Source: Larix kaempferi
Taxonomy: Eukaryota; Streptophyta; Pinopsida; Pinales; Pinaceae
DNA: 64,000 bases
Assembly: GCA_027924585.1 (NCBI GenBank)
Contig: BSBM01001026.1
Coordinates: 2,054,501 to 2,118,500 of the forward strand
Reading direction: 5' to 3'
In this document: in pieces, positions 1 through 10,988 of the stretch
How the letters are laid out: every line of letters starts with the position of its first letter
Numbering within the stretch: the stretch's first letter is position 1
Notes under the pieces: model-generated
What the model was told of the DNA's origin: nothing
The model's database searches: none
What the model saw: only the letters and a program-made list of their open reading frames with translations
Made by a program: the position numbers and the translations under genes

Positions 1-2300
1 ACCGAGGCGAAATTCATGTGATCACCAGTTTAAACTAAGGTCCGTTTGATTGTTTGAATGACAGTGGATAAGGGCTTGGCATGCTTGAAAGATTGCACAT
101 GTCATTCGAAGATCTTAAGTTAAGTCCTAGCATAGAGGTGCATGAATCCAGTGAATACGTGTGGTTTAGAGAATATTCAACCATGTCCAAAGCCGAGCTT
201 TGGATAGGTTGAATGTAATGAACGTCATGAAAATTACACGTGAGAGATCGTGATTCGATTGATATGGTGGAAGATTGTACAATAGGATAAGTAAGACCAA
301 ATGGCGGTCATGCAATGATTCACAATGATGCATGATCCACTCATTTAATGGAGACAAGATGGATAAGAGAACGAAGCCATGTGTGAAATCGACATTTTAT
401 TGATCCATATCATAATTAGCCAATAAAACTTATCAATAGTATTCAAATTTGAACATCTTGGCATTAAATAAACTTGTTATAGGCTATGGTTTCATTCAGT
501 ACTCCATTCAGAATGTTGTTTATTTGTTTCATTCGGATCGACATTCAACCCGTCATTCAATCCTTCGTACAGACTTTTGTTTATACAAGATATTTATTGT
601 TAATGATGCCCAAAGCTGATTTTGCAGAGAATTTCTAAAGCTGTTAGTGCACAAAAGATGCTGTAAACTTTGATTTTCTGGATCTTTTAGTTGCGTTCCT
701 CTTTTTGTTCTTGATTAGATCAATTTTCTTCTACTTTTTGCATTAACCTGAAAATACCTGTCATTATATCAGAGATAAATAAAAATTTCGTAAATATTCA
801 AAGAGTAAGAATAGTTCTAATCTTCCCCCCAAACCAAAAATGTGGTGTGTCCTCAAGCCATCAAAGAGAAAACGATTAAAATTAAAAAATTTCAATTAAA
901 AGTCTTACAGATAGCTTTTTAAAATATTGTGATAATTTTCATAAGGAAATGAAATATTAACTAATAAATGTAGATGATTCAGATATGTACATTCATAGAA
1001 AAGAATACAACAGTGCTTAAAAGACCATATGAAGAATAATAGTGTACGAGATGTGAAAAAAATTCCATAGAATAACTAGTCGTCCATGACTCATTGTAAA
1101 TATCTCTTGTCATCCAAAGAATATAAATAAGGTTCACCATAAAATTTGTGAGATCTACTATAATTATGGGTCCCATTTATAGGATAATCATATCCTAGGT
1201 ATTGTTCGAATTAGATGACAGGGTCCAAGTCCAACTTATAACCATTATCTAATGACAGTATACATAATCGGCCTAAACATGTGTTTGTATACTCAAGTTT
1301 TTTATGATTTATATGAATAGCAATGCATTAACCAAACCTCTTTTACCTGATATTGACCCGCTGCCAGTAGGCCTGTTCAGTACCTCGGCGGGTTTATCTT
1401 GGTACCATGCAAGCATAGTCCGTCTACCAGCGAGCCTGTTCAGTACCCCGACGGGTTTACTTGCATTTACCGAGCTTCCTTGTTTAAGATTTTACTTAGC
1501 ATGGACCCGCTACCAGCGAGCCTGTTCAGTACCCCGGCGGGTTTGCTTCGTATAATGATAGATATATATTTTTTTTGTAAGGAAGTTAGTTGGCACTAGA
1601 GTGTGCTAATCCTATTAAACACATAACTCAAAATTTAGCACAAACCTTATGAGTAACTTTATTTATAATGACCTTAATTACAGATCATGCCAAAAGATAA
1701 TAACCTAAAGCTGTTCTTTGACTTCACAGTCTATCTTCTTCATAAAAGGTCAGTAATGTTGCCCACAAAATAGAAAATATCACCCACTTTTAGGCTATTA
1801 TTTAAAGGTGCTTTACAGACAAGTTTTGATAATGAGTCCAGGATGAACTAGCAATCCATAGGTGTAAGATAGAGTTTTGTCGAGATCATAATAATTGAAG
1901 TAGGTTTTTAAACAACTGTTCTAATGATAAATCAAATACTATATACAGAATCATAAAAGAAAGTGGTTATAAATGATATAAAAATGGTTTATCATTTCAC
2001 TATAAATTTTCAATTTTAACAATAATCGAAACAGAGGGAGAACTATATGTATTTATTTTTAGAGCACTTACCTTTTCGCATAATATGAGATGATTACAAA
2101 GATAGGGTTCTTGTGATTAAGTTGCAAAACCACTTGTCAGATGATTCAAATTTTATTCAAAACAAAGCATATGTACAAAACAAGTTATGTAAAATTTTCA
2201 AATTAACGAAAGGAAAAAGAGTCTTCATGTTTTATTGACAATATTTTACAAACTGATCATAATAGATTTCCTCTAAAAAGAATAATGTAATCAATTGTTA
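1..2300. other. Unassigned AT-rich DNA, no gene seen
   Basis: No reading frame with recognisable domains was found on either strand. The right part (about 800-2300) lies downstream of the Gy1 pol stop and may be the long 3' region of that element, where Athila-type elements often carry extra sequence before the 3' LTR. I could not find a copy of the Gy1 LTR here, so the left limit of Gy1 is open. The only clear structure is the small tandem repeat listed separately. Confidence 0.5.
1355..1552 (+). repeat. Three-copy interspersed tandem repeat, about 40-bp core
   Basis: A core of about 40 bp occurs three times, near 1355, 1420 and 1506. It reads roughly CCCGCTACCAGCGAG, then CCTGTTCAGTACC, then a GGCGGGTTT end. 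Spacing is about 65 and 85 bp, with unrelated sequence between copies. Each core can pair its ACCCGC start with its GCGGGT end. The GC-rich cores contrast with the AT-rich surroundings. Confidence 0.75.
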
Positions 2301-2369
2301 GAAACGACTCATTGTTATTGAAAATCAAAAACATATTTACATATATACAAAAGAAGATAACCCAAAATG

Positions 2370-4140
2370 ATTCAAGGACTAGGAGGAGGAGGAATGAATT
2401 CCTCTTCTACCAGTTCCATTTCTTCCTGTTGCAAGGCATTCTGCACAAAATCTTGTTTAGATATTGGTTGATGATAAAGTCTAAGTCTGTGTCCATTTAC
2501 AACAAAAGAAATTTGTGAATCATCAATTGTCTTAATTTTAACGGATCCATTATCAAAGGTGGTGACAATTTCATATGGGTAGTTAATTTACCTTTAAAAT
2601 TTTTGTATCTTGAATAAAAAATGAGTTCCCAATCTCCAGTTTTGAATTGTTTCTGTTTAATGTATCTATCATGCCACTTTTTGCATTGGTTTTGTATTAA
2701 GATTGTACATTGAATAGCATCTTGCCTAATCTCGTGTAATTCATTTATCTACAGGATTCGTTGACTCTGTGCTTCTTCTAAGTTCATCCCTAATTGTGAA
2801 GCCATATGAAAGGTTTTGACTTGAAATTCGATGGGAAGAAGAACTTGTTTACCATAAACAAGTTCATAAGGTGTGTGACCAGTAGTGTTCCTTCAATTTA
2901 TTATATAATCCCACAGAGCTTCAGGAAACCTATCTACCCAGTCTTTGTGGTGTAACTGGATAGTCTTAGTCAAGATGGCTTCTAATACTTTGTTGGTGGA
3001 TTCCACCTAACCATTGGCTTGTGGGTGATATGGTGAATATTTACAATGTCTAATACCATATTTTTCAGTAAGCTCTTTCATTAATTTGGAAGTAAACTAA
3101 GATCCTTGATCCGTTACAATTTTCCTAGGTACAACGAATTGGGTAAATATTTCTTCATAGATGAATTCCACCAGAGATTTATCTGTGGCTCGGAATAAAG
3201 CTTTAGCTTCTACCCATTTGGTGACATAATCTGTATAGACTAGGATGTACTTCTTCTTGCGAGACATAGGGTAAATTGGACCAATGAAATCTAGAGCCCA
3301 ATTTTCAAATGGCTCAATCATAACTTGGGGTTGCAAAGGCATCTCATCGGATGGTGTAGGTATACCCATTCTTTGGCAACTGTCACATCCACTGGCATAT
3401 TTGGAAGCACCCTTAAAGATGCTTGGCCAATAATACCCATAGTGCAATACTTTGTATGCTGTCCTTTTATCAGAAAAATTCCCACCGCAGGGTCCACCAT
3501 GACATGCATGAAGGATCTCTGCCATCTCATCCTCTCGTACGCATCGTCTAATAATAAGATCAGGACCAGTACGAAAAAGATCATTATCTACCCAAGAATA
3601 ATTGGAACTTTGAACTATGATACTACGTTTCTCAGGTAGGGAGAGATGGTTAGGTAGCTTTCTAGTTGCTAAATAATTGACTATATCTGCAAACCATGGG
3701 TTTCGAACAGATACAATGAAAAAATGTTCATCTGGGAATCTATCATCGACAGGGCTGGAATTATCATCAATTTGAATTCGAGAGAGAAAATCAGCTACTA
3801 CATTCTCTCTACTGGGACGATCAACAATGGTGATGTTGAATTCTTGTAACAAAAGAAGCCACCAAGTCACTTTGCCATTAGTGATAGGTTTATTCATCAA
3901 AAACCTAATGGAGGAGTGGTAAGTATGTATAAAAATATCATATCCTATGATATAATGACGAAACTTATTGATGTTGTAGACTACTACTAAAAACTCTTTT
4001 TTAGTAACAATGTACTTCAATTCTGCAGGATTCAAATTTTTACTAGCAAAGTAGATGGCATGTGATGTATGTCCATCTTTTTTACCTAAAACTACCCCTA
4101 TGGCTATGTCGAAAGCATCAGTGGATATATGGAAAGGAAG
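2370..4140 (-). pseudogene. Gy1 RNase H and integrase region
   Basis: This is the C-terminal half of a gypsy pol polyprotein. The first part (about 4140-3750) is RNase H-like, with FASKNLNPAE and a later ENVVADFLSR motif. The integrase zinc-binding part follows, with HACHGGPCGG and GCDSCQ. The DDE core has WALDFIGP (first Asp), KIVTDQGS (second Asp) and, after a stop near 3097, VESTNKVL (Glu). A C-terminal integrase segment runs to VNGHRLRLYH near 2480 and stops near 2370. Integrase inserts the cDNA copy into host DNA. Stops in the core and C-terminal part make it non-functional as read. Confidence 0.88.
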
Positions 4141-4143
4141 GGA

Positions 4144-5723
4144 CTAATTTGGGCCCCTAAGGATTGGTGCCACTGATAGCTTGGCCTTCAGAGTTTCGAA
4201 GGCTTGTTGACACTGTTCAATCCATTGAAATTCTGTGTATTTCATGAGTAGTTTGAACATAGGTATGGCTATTTTAGTGAAATTTTCAATGAAACGTCTA
4301 TAATAGCCAACATGGCCAATAAAACTTCTTACTTTCTTCGGAGTTTTTGGAGGAGAAATATTAACAATTATTTTGATCTTGGCGAGATCCACCTTGATAC
4401 CTTGAAGAGAGACATGATGTCCCAAGACTATGCCCTCAGTCAGTAGCATTTTACATTTTTCATGACTAAGAGCTAAGTTCATTTCTTGGCACCGAATAAG
4501 AAATGTTTCGTGGTTATCAAGGGCTTCCTGGAAGGTATTACCATAAACTGTAAAATCATCCATATAAAATTCTACACAGTCGTGTATGAGGTCAACAAAG
4601 ATTCCTAGAATTGCACGCTAGAAAGTAGCAGGTGCATTACATAGGCCAAATGGTAACACTCGGTAGGCATATGTCCCCCAAGAGCAAGTGAAGGTTGTCT
4701 TGTCTTGATCCTCAGGTGCTATCAATATTTGATTTATCCACTATACCCATCAAGGAATGAGAAATATTGTCTCCCTGATAAGGTGTGTAACACTTGATCA
4801 ATGAAAGGCAAAGGAAAGTAGTCCTTAAGAGTGGCTTTGTTCAGTTCTCGAAAGTCAACATAGATACGCCATTTCCCCATGACTTTCTTTGGAACTACCA
4901 CCAGAGGAGAAACCCATTTACTATTGGAAATTGGGTAAATGATTCCAGCATTAAGGAGATTTTGTAATTCATCCTTTACTATATCCTTTAGGGCTGGGTT
5001 CATTCTTCTCTGGGGCTGCCTAATAGGAGGTATGTTCGAGTCTGTGTAAATGTGATGGATACAAGTATCTGGGTGTATACCTTTCATATCGGTATATTCC
5101 CATGCAAATGCTCCAGTTTGACTCTTGAGAACTTTTAGTAATTGTTTTTGTTGATTCTCATCTAAACCTGCATTTGTATGTAGAAATTTGTCGGCACTAA
5201 CCTCACACAAAATGGTATAGGATCCTACGTGTTCTTTGATTGCGAAGACACAGGGTGTACTTGTAAATGTTGAGAGGCTCATGTTTTCTTGGAATTCGTC
5301 TCCAAAGATCTGGTCAAATTGGGAAAAAGATTGAGGAAAATCTACACATGTTGTGGAAGAGATAAATTGGTTCAACATGTTCTTGGTATTTTTCTCTTGA
5401 AGTGCTCGAGAAAGATCACTGATAAGGGAAATTTCTTCCAAGTTCCCATCTCCAAAATTACAAGCTAACCAAAACAAGTTTTCAGCTATTGGCTGAGCTG
5501 GTGGGTATAGAGCTATTTTTCTTGTATATAACCCATCAGAGATAATCATCTCTCCATTCCTACATCCTATAAATGCATTGGTAGTAGCCAACCAAGGTCT
5601 TCCCAAAATAATAGGGTGACCTTTGGAAGGGTCTTTTGATTCAATGAACATGAAGTCTGTGGGATATTCCCACGAGGCTACTGATACAGTGATGTCATCT
5701 AAGATCCCAGTAGGTTGAACCAT
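4144..5723 (-). pseudogene. Gy1 protease tail and reverse transcriptase
   Basis: The 5723 end encodes an aspartic-protease C-terminal segment with the flap-side motif IILGRPWLAT. After a linker, the RT begins at AFAWEYTDMKGIHPD and runs through RIYVDFRELNKAT, FIDQVL and FSFLDGYSG. A stop after FLDGYSG (near 4735) and another near 4620 interrupt it. The polymerase active site is YMDDFTVYG (near 4565), and the thumb and connection read GHVGYYRRFIENF. FTVYG after the catalytic aspartates is typical of Athila-type elements. RT copies the element RNA into DNA in cytoplasmic particles. Confidence 0.9.
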
Positions 5724-5759
5724 AGTACGATCTGCTAATTATAGCATCGTTGGGGTAGG

Positions 5760-8346
5760 GAGGAGGAATGGTCCTAAATTGAGAGTTTCTAAGACTGTGG
5801 TAGTTATCAAATTGATAGCAGCTCCTAGATCAATAAGTGTGTTCCCTATGGTAGTGTTATTGATGATAACAGTCACCATAGGGTTTCCTGGGTTTGAATA
5901 CTTTGGTATTCTAGGTTGGTTTGCTATGCAATCTGATATTTCTCCAATTACATGAATCGTCAGAGGGTCTTTTTGTTCCTCCCTAGTCTCTTAATATAGA
6001 GTTCCTTTATTACCTTACTATAGATTGGAATATCCGTAATGGCTTGTAACAAAGGGATCTTAATGCAAATATTTTTCAATTCGTTAATGATATCGTACTC
6101 TGGATAATTTACAGGTTTTTCTATTACTAGATGCTCCGGATATGGAGGTGATTTTTCCCCTGGAATTACTTCTTTGTGTGGATGGTTGTGTGTTGAATAT
6201 CTAGAAATAACCACATCTTCAAGAATGCCATTATTCAAAAATTCACTAGGTATGTCTTCTTCATTCTCTTCTTGAATAACAACTGATGACTTGGACTTAT
6301 CTTGCAAAACTCTTCCAGACCATAGTTGTATCTCATGTATTGGCGTGGTCGAAATGACATAATATGGAAGAGGTAACAACCCAATGCTATTAAGGGCTTG
6401 GGTTGGTTTGTTGTTAGGATTTGGTATCGGTTGTGTACGTAATATTGTGGGTCTTGGAGGATTCATGTTCTGGAAATGGTGAGGTTGATTTGGGATAGGG
6501 AGTAATGAAGGAGGTACAAATCCAGGCAGAATTTGCTGAATATTAGGTGGGTAAAGATAGTTAGGCATAGGAGGAGGTGTTTGAGCATAAGCTTGCCCTC
6601 TCCATCCATGTGGCCATTGCTGGTGTTAAGAATTCTGAGGAGGGTATTGCGGTGGCCAATTTTTCCAACCTGAAGTATTCCATTGTTGAGGAGGTTGAAT
6701 TTGTGATGAATCTTGATATGATGGTTGATCTCTAGGTTGCCAAGGCCTCCTAGGTATTTCACCAAAATTTCCACTCTTGTACATAGCTTGTAATCCAGGC
6801 AACGATGGAAAATCATTGGTTGGATGTTCTTCTGTACATAGGTGACAGACTGAAATGTTATTTAATGGACATTCTCATTGAGGATGTTTAGTTCTACACC
6901 TAGGACAAAAAACGCTAATTGTCGCACGCTCTTCATCTTGTCTCTTTTTAGCTTGTAATGCATCTAATTGAGAACCCATGGCTCCTAAAATATCTGTTTT
7001 GAAATTTTCCAATAGGTTTCCCAACTCTACCCTTGTAACTCCACCAGGACCGGATGTGTTTCCTTTGGGATTCCTAGCATAAGATTCTCGAAAGTGTCTT
7101 CCACCTTTCCCTCCACTCCTAGAGTAATTCCTACATAGTTCACAAATCTTTGTAAAGGACTTATGAAAAATGTCTCTTGCCACCATGAGATTAAGGTTAT
7201 CTAAGAATTCTTCTAAGATTCCTTTGAGTAAGAGTGTTCTTACTGCATCTTCTCAAAGATCACTATACTTAGACTTGTGTAATAATAGTTAAATATCTCG
7301 AGATAGTGTTCTAAGCTCTCGTCTTCAAGTTGTTAAATTTTAAAAATATCATTGTGAGAGTCCTTAGGTCTATAGTAATCCTGATATTTTCAAGGAAATA
7401 CATTCTTCATGTTTTCCCAAGTTCTAATACTAGATTCTCCTAATCCCATGAACCATTGAAGAGAAGAATATTTTAATGTGGCAGGATAGAGTTTTAGTTT
7501 TTGGCCATCTTGTAGGTAATTATAACTTCTACACAAAATGCAAACTCGAATAAGAATGTGTTCTGATCCTCGCTACTCTTCCCATAAAAGGTTGGTAGTG
7601 AGGAGGGAGGGATGTTTTTCATAGTAACATCTTGTGCAGTGTCTAATATAGGGAAACCAAAGGTACCTTCAGTTCTAACTTCTCCATCTTCTTCATCTTG
7701 TCGGACCTGTTCTTTATTTTCATCCCCCATGAAGATTCTATTGCCAAAGAGAGAAAATCTAGGCTGATCCTCTCTTGGTGAATATGGGATGTCCCAACGT
7801 TCTGTTTCAGGAAGGGTATTCTACTTTTTAGGAGGAGAATTATCAGCTACGTGGGAATGCAGATTTGGAGGTCCTACTATTGTTCTATCAATCTGTGAGA
7901 TAACTATGTTCACAAAACTTTCAAAAAGAGCATCTACTTGTGCAGGATTGACAAAATCTACCAAATTTGGACCACCTACTATTGAAAAAGTAGTTTCTTT
8001 TGGTTTTTGGACTAATAGAGAGTTGAGAGGTCCTGAAGTTGTATCCTTTTGAGTTTCCTCTTGTCTAAGTTCAGTCTCAATATGAGCTTGAGGCTCTTCT
8101 AGTGGAATTTATTTATGAACAGACTGTTCTGATGTCCCTATGTTTTCCCCTAATTGATTTCCAGAAAGGATTTCCTTTGCTTTCCAAGTAGGACTATCCC
8201 CTTTAGGTGTCTTCCGATATCTTTATGTTGAGTTAGTAGTTGGGGTGGCACGCCCCCTCGTATAGGTTAGTAGGAATTTTAGTGGGGATTTTAGTAAGGG
8301 AACTAGTTTTAATAAATCTACCTTGTGAATCTCTAGACCTATTCAT
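5760..8346 (-). pseudogene. Gy1 gag (with start of protease)
   Basis: The likely start is the ATG at 8346 (MNRSRDSQGRFIKTSSL). The frame is then broken repeatedly between 8250 and 7190. Recognisable parts are the capsid remnant (7730-7190), a zinc-binding segment FCPRCRTKHP followed by VCHLCTEEHP (6930-6830), a Pro-rich stretch (6600-6400), and NELKNICIKIPLLQAITDIP near 6090 ahead of the protease. Gag packages the element RNA into particles. At least one stop separates the zinc segment from the Pro-rich region, and frameshifts separate the N-terminal pieces. Confidence 0.78.
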
Positions 8347-8524
8347 GAAAACAAATTATAACTGAAATAAGTTCTAACTGCATAACTGCTATTGTTGGGT
8401 TTTGGGGATGTGTGGGTTCTTACCTCTCGTCTTACCACTCACCCGCCACCAGCCTATTTTTCAAAGGAAAAAAATTAAAAATGAGTTTTACTTATCTATG
8501 GCTGAATTCTACCTATCTTCTACA

Positions 8525-8544
8525 ACTCGCTGGTAGCGGCGCCA
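8525..8544 (-). promoter_or_regulatory. Gy1 primer binding site
   Basis: Read on the minus strand, the 5' LTR ends in CCAACA and is followed after four bases by TGGCGCCGCTACCAGCGAG. The first eight bases match the tRNA-Asp-type primer site of Athila elements. The following bases differ from the usual GTTGCCGGGGA, so the site is diverged or uses another tRNA. Confidence 0.7.
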
Positions 8545-8547
8545 AAA

Positions 8548-10435
8548 TGTTGGCGTGTGTGAGCTATCTCAAAGAAAACACTTAATATTTAATTATCTAC
8601 CGAGGTTGGTAATCTTAGAGTTGAGGCAAAGCATATGCTAAGGTAGAATGGAACCTAAGATTTTTAGCTTGTCAGACCTTAAAAATATTTAATAAGGAAA
8701 AGATTGAAAGATCTTTCAAAATGAAAAACCGAGTCAAACTTTAGAAAAACAGTAAAAGAACTAAATCAAACTTAGTTAAACAAACAAACTAGAATAGTAT
8801 CAAATCATACTACTCTATCTTATAATTGAACAATAGAAACTGATTAAAAAGCAAACTATGAACTATGAAAATGGAAACTATACAATTTTAGATTATATCT
8901 AAGAATTAGAAAAGAACAATAAATAAATTAGAGACCTATCTATGAAATAGATTAATTTGCTGATAAATTACATAGGCAAAAATCTATGCTAATCAAAGCA
9001 AATTACAAACTATTTAATCATTTCAACAACTGATTCAAGAAAAACATCTATTCCCATGTAACAGGAATTGGAGTGAATGTATCGTAATGGATTTCAAATG
9101 TAGTAGCAAAACAAAATGGGAGTAAATCTAATCTAACTTCAACAAAAAGATGTAAACTACAAAGAGAAAAATTACAATTAACTTTAAACATTCTGCTCTA
9201 TCTACTATCCATGAGCAGAATAATAATATAAAACTAGTGAAAACTAGAAGCAAGTAGAAAACTTAATAAAGATATTTACTTCTGAACTTGATTTGGAAGC
9301 AAGTAGAAAACTTGTTAAAGATATTAATTTATGAATCCAAACCCTATTCCATGAACATCTTCATTATTTATCGAAATAAGAAACTGATCCTAATCTTAAT
9401 GAAGGAAACTATCAAAACTAGAATACTTGAAGAATGAAATTATTGACTCTATTCTAACTAAGTCTTAGGAGTGTGTGATAAACTAAACTAGGAATAATAC
9501 TGATAAATTCTTAAACAACAACATGTTAGCAAATTAAGTATGAAAGACATAATTTAAAAGACAGTTAAAGCAAACTGGGAATGGTAACAAGACTCTAATT
9601 AAAACTTTATGGAATGTAAAACAAGGGCCTAATTATGGTTAAGAGTACTAATTAGAAGCAGGAAAGATTGCAATTAAGAAAACTAAGAAACTAAATTCGA
9701 AATAAGCATTAAACAGTGCAGAAAGAGTAAAAATATGAATGGCGATCTGAATGCCAGTTCGAACGACAGTCCTAATGGAGGAAAAATGAATTAAACTAAG
9801 GAAAAGAGTAGTTTTGATGATCTTGACGTTAGCTGGCGAATGCAGATGAACCTACAATGCAAAGAAATCAGTGAGAAGACTTGTTGAGAAGCTAAGATAA
9901 TAGAAAGAAACCTATCCTAATCAGTGTTGGAGATATAAACTATTCCTATTCTATACTACAGCAAGATTGATATGAGAGAAGAGAATTAACCTACAACTAC
10001 AGAGAAGAAGCTAGCTAAACTAATTCGAATTAGAACTAAGATGGAAACAATAACTAAGTGCTATCTAATTGCATAGGATTAGAAAACAAACTATCTAGTT
10101 ATAAAGAACTGAAATGAAACTATCAAAACTATACTGTTAGTTGACCATTTGCTAATTATGTAAAAACAAAGTATGTTAGCAGCACAATTGTTATCGGACA
10201 ATCCACTCGAGCAGACGCAAGCTAAATCTCCCTAGCTCAAAGTGAGTCTAGAACAAATAGAACATACTACTAATGCATTTCCTAGATCTACTGAAGGATC
10301 GAGTACTAGATATCTTACCTTTTCACTACGCAATCCTTTCTCCTGAATGCTGATCCACGTCCCATGGTCATCAGATCCAAGCTGCAAGACCTATCAAGAC
10401 AAGAAACAAGAGAAACCAGTAAAAGACATATATAC
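8548..10435 (-). repeat. Gy1 5' LTR (outer end unresolved)
   Basis: The LTR edge next to the primer site reads TGTTGGCGTGTG on the plus strand. From there to the copia insertion at 10436 the sequence is AT-rich and has no coding potential. About 1.9 kb is in the range of Athila LTRs. The outer edge is not identified. The copia element may lie inside the LTR, with the rest displaced, or the true end may be somewhat before 10435. Confidence 0.55.
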
Positions 10436-10913
10436 TGTTGGTTGTGGAGCCTGATATTCAGATTCAAAGATGTTAGTATTCAGCCGTGTCCATACCCTAG
10501 GTTTGGTTATGATCCCGGCACAACCAAAAGGGGGTCCGGGAGTTTTCACCACCAGTTTTTGGGCCCATGGTTTTGGGTAACCCGTGGTATTTTCCCATTG
10601 TATTTCCCTTATAAAAGAAAGACATTGTAATACGGCTAGGGTTAATGATATATTAGTTTTTATGCATTGTAAAGATCTCTAATATCTATGAAGAGAGACT
10701 GTGAGATAGTGAAGAGGAAGTGCAGCGGTTGTGCTGCAGGTTGTGTCCCTTCACTTTGCTCGACGGAATAATAATAAGGACTGGCAACTTCAGTGTGGAC
10801 GTAGCCCAAGTTGGGGTGAACCATGATATATCTGTGTCTCTCTTGTAATGTGTGTGTGATTATATTTGCATTTCTGTTTATTGTTATTGCTCTGCGATCC
10901 TGTTTTTCTTACA
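10436..10913 (+). repeat. Copia 5' LTR, 478 bp
   Basis: It starts TGTTGGTTGTGGAGC and ends TTCTTACA, directly before the primer site. The same start recurs at 14944. A TATA box, TATAAAAG, lies at 10610-10617, so transcription probably begins about 30 bp further on. Confidence 0.92.
10610..10617 (+). promoter_or_regulatory. Copia LTR TATA box
   Basis: TATAAAAG sits in the middle of the 5' LTR, the expected place for the U3/R border. Confidence 0.7.
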
Positions 10914-10915
10914 AT

Positions 10916-10928
10916 TGGTATCAGAGCC
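10916..10928 (+). promoter_or_regulatory. Copia primer binding site (tRNA-iMet)
   Basis: TGGTATCAGAGCC starts two bases after the LTR end. This is the standard plant copia site, complementary to the 3' end of initiator methionine tRNA. Confidence 0.95.
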
Positions 10929-10988
10929 AAAGGTCTATTTGGCAGATAAACCCGCAGGAAGCTAGAGTTTCTACTTCGAGTGGGAGCA

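Larger units (their letters stand above)
2320..10435 (-). mobile_element. Gy1: decayed Athila-like Ty3/gypsy LTR retrotransposon
   Basis: On the minus strand the order is LTR (8548 upward), primer site (8525-8544), gag (from 8346), protease remnant, RT, RNase H and integrase, ending near 2370. The gypsy order (RT before INT) and the RT motif MDDFTVYG point to the Athila lineage, as does a primer site starting TGGCGCCG. Many stops and small frameshifts interrupt every domain, so it is dead. The 3' LTR was not found in the window. Confidence 0.85.

Noticed and set aside
821-830. TCTTCCCCCC as a reverse polypurine tract marking the Gy1 3' LTR edge
   Set aside because: The bases before it do not end in CA, and the sequence on its left does not match the 5' LTR at 8548-10435.
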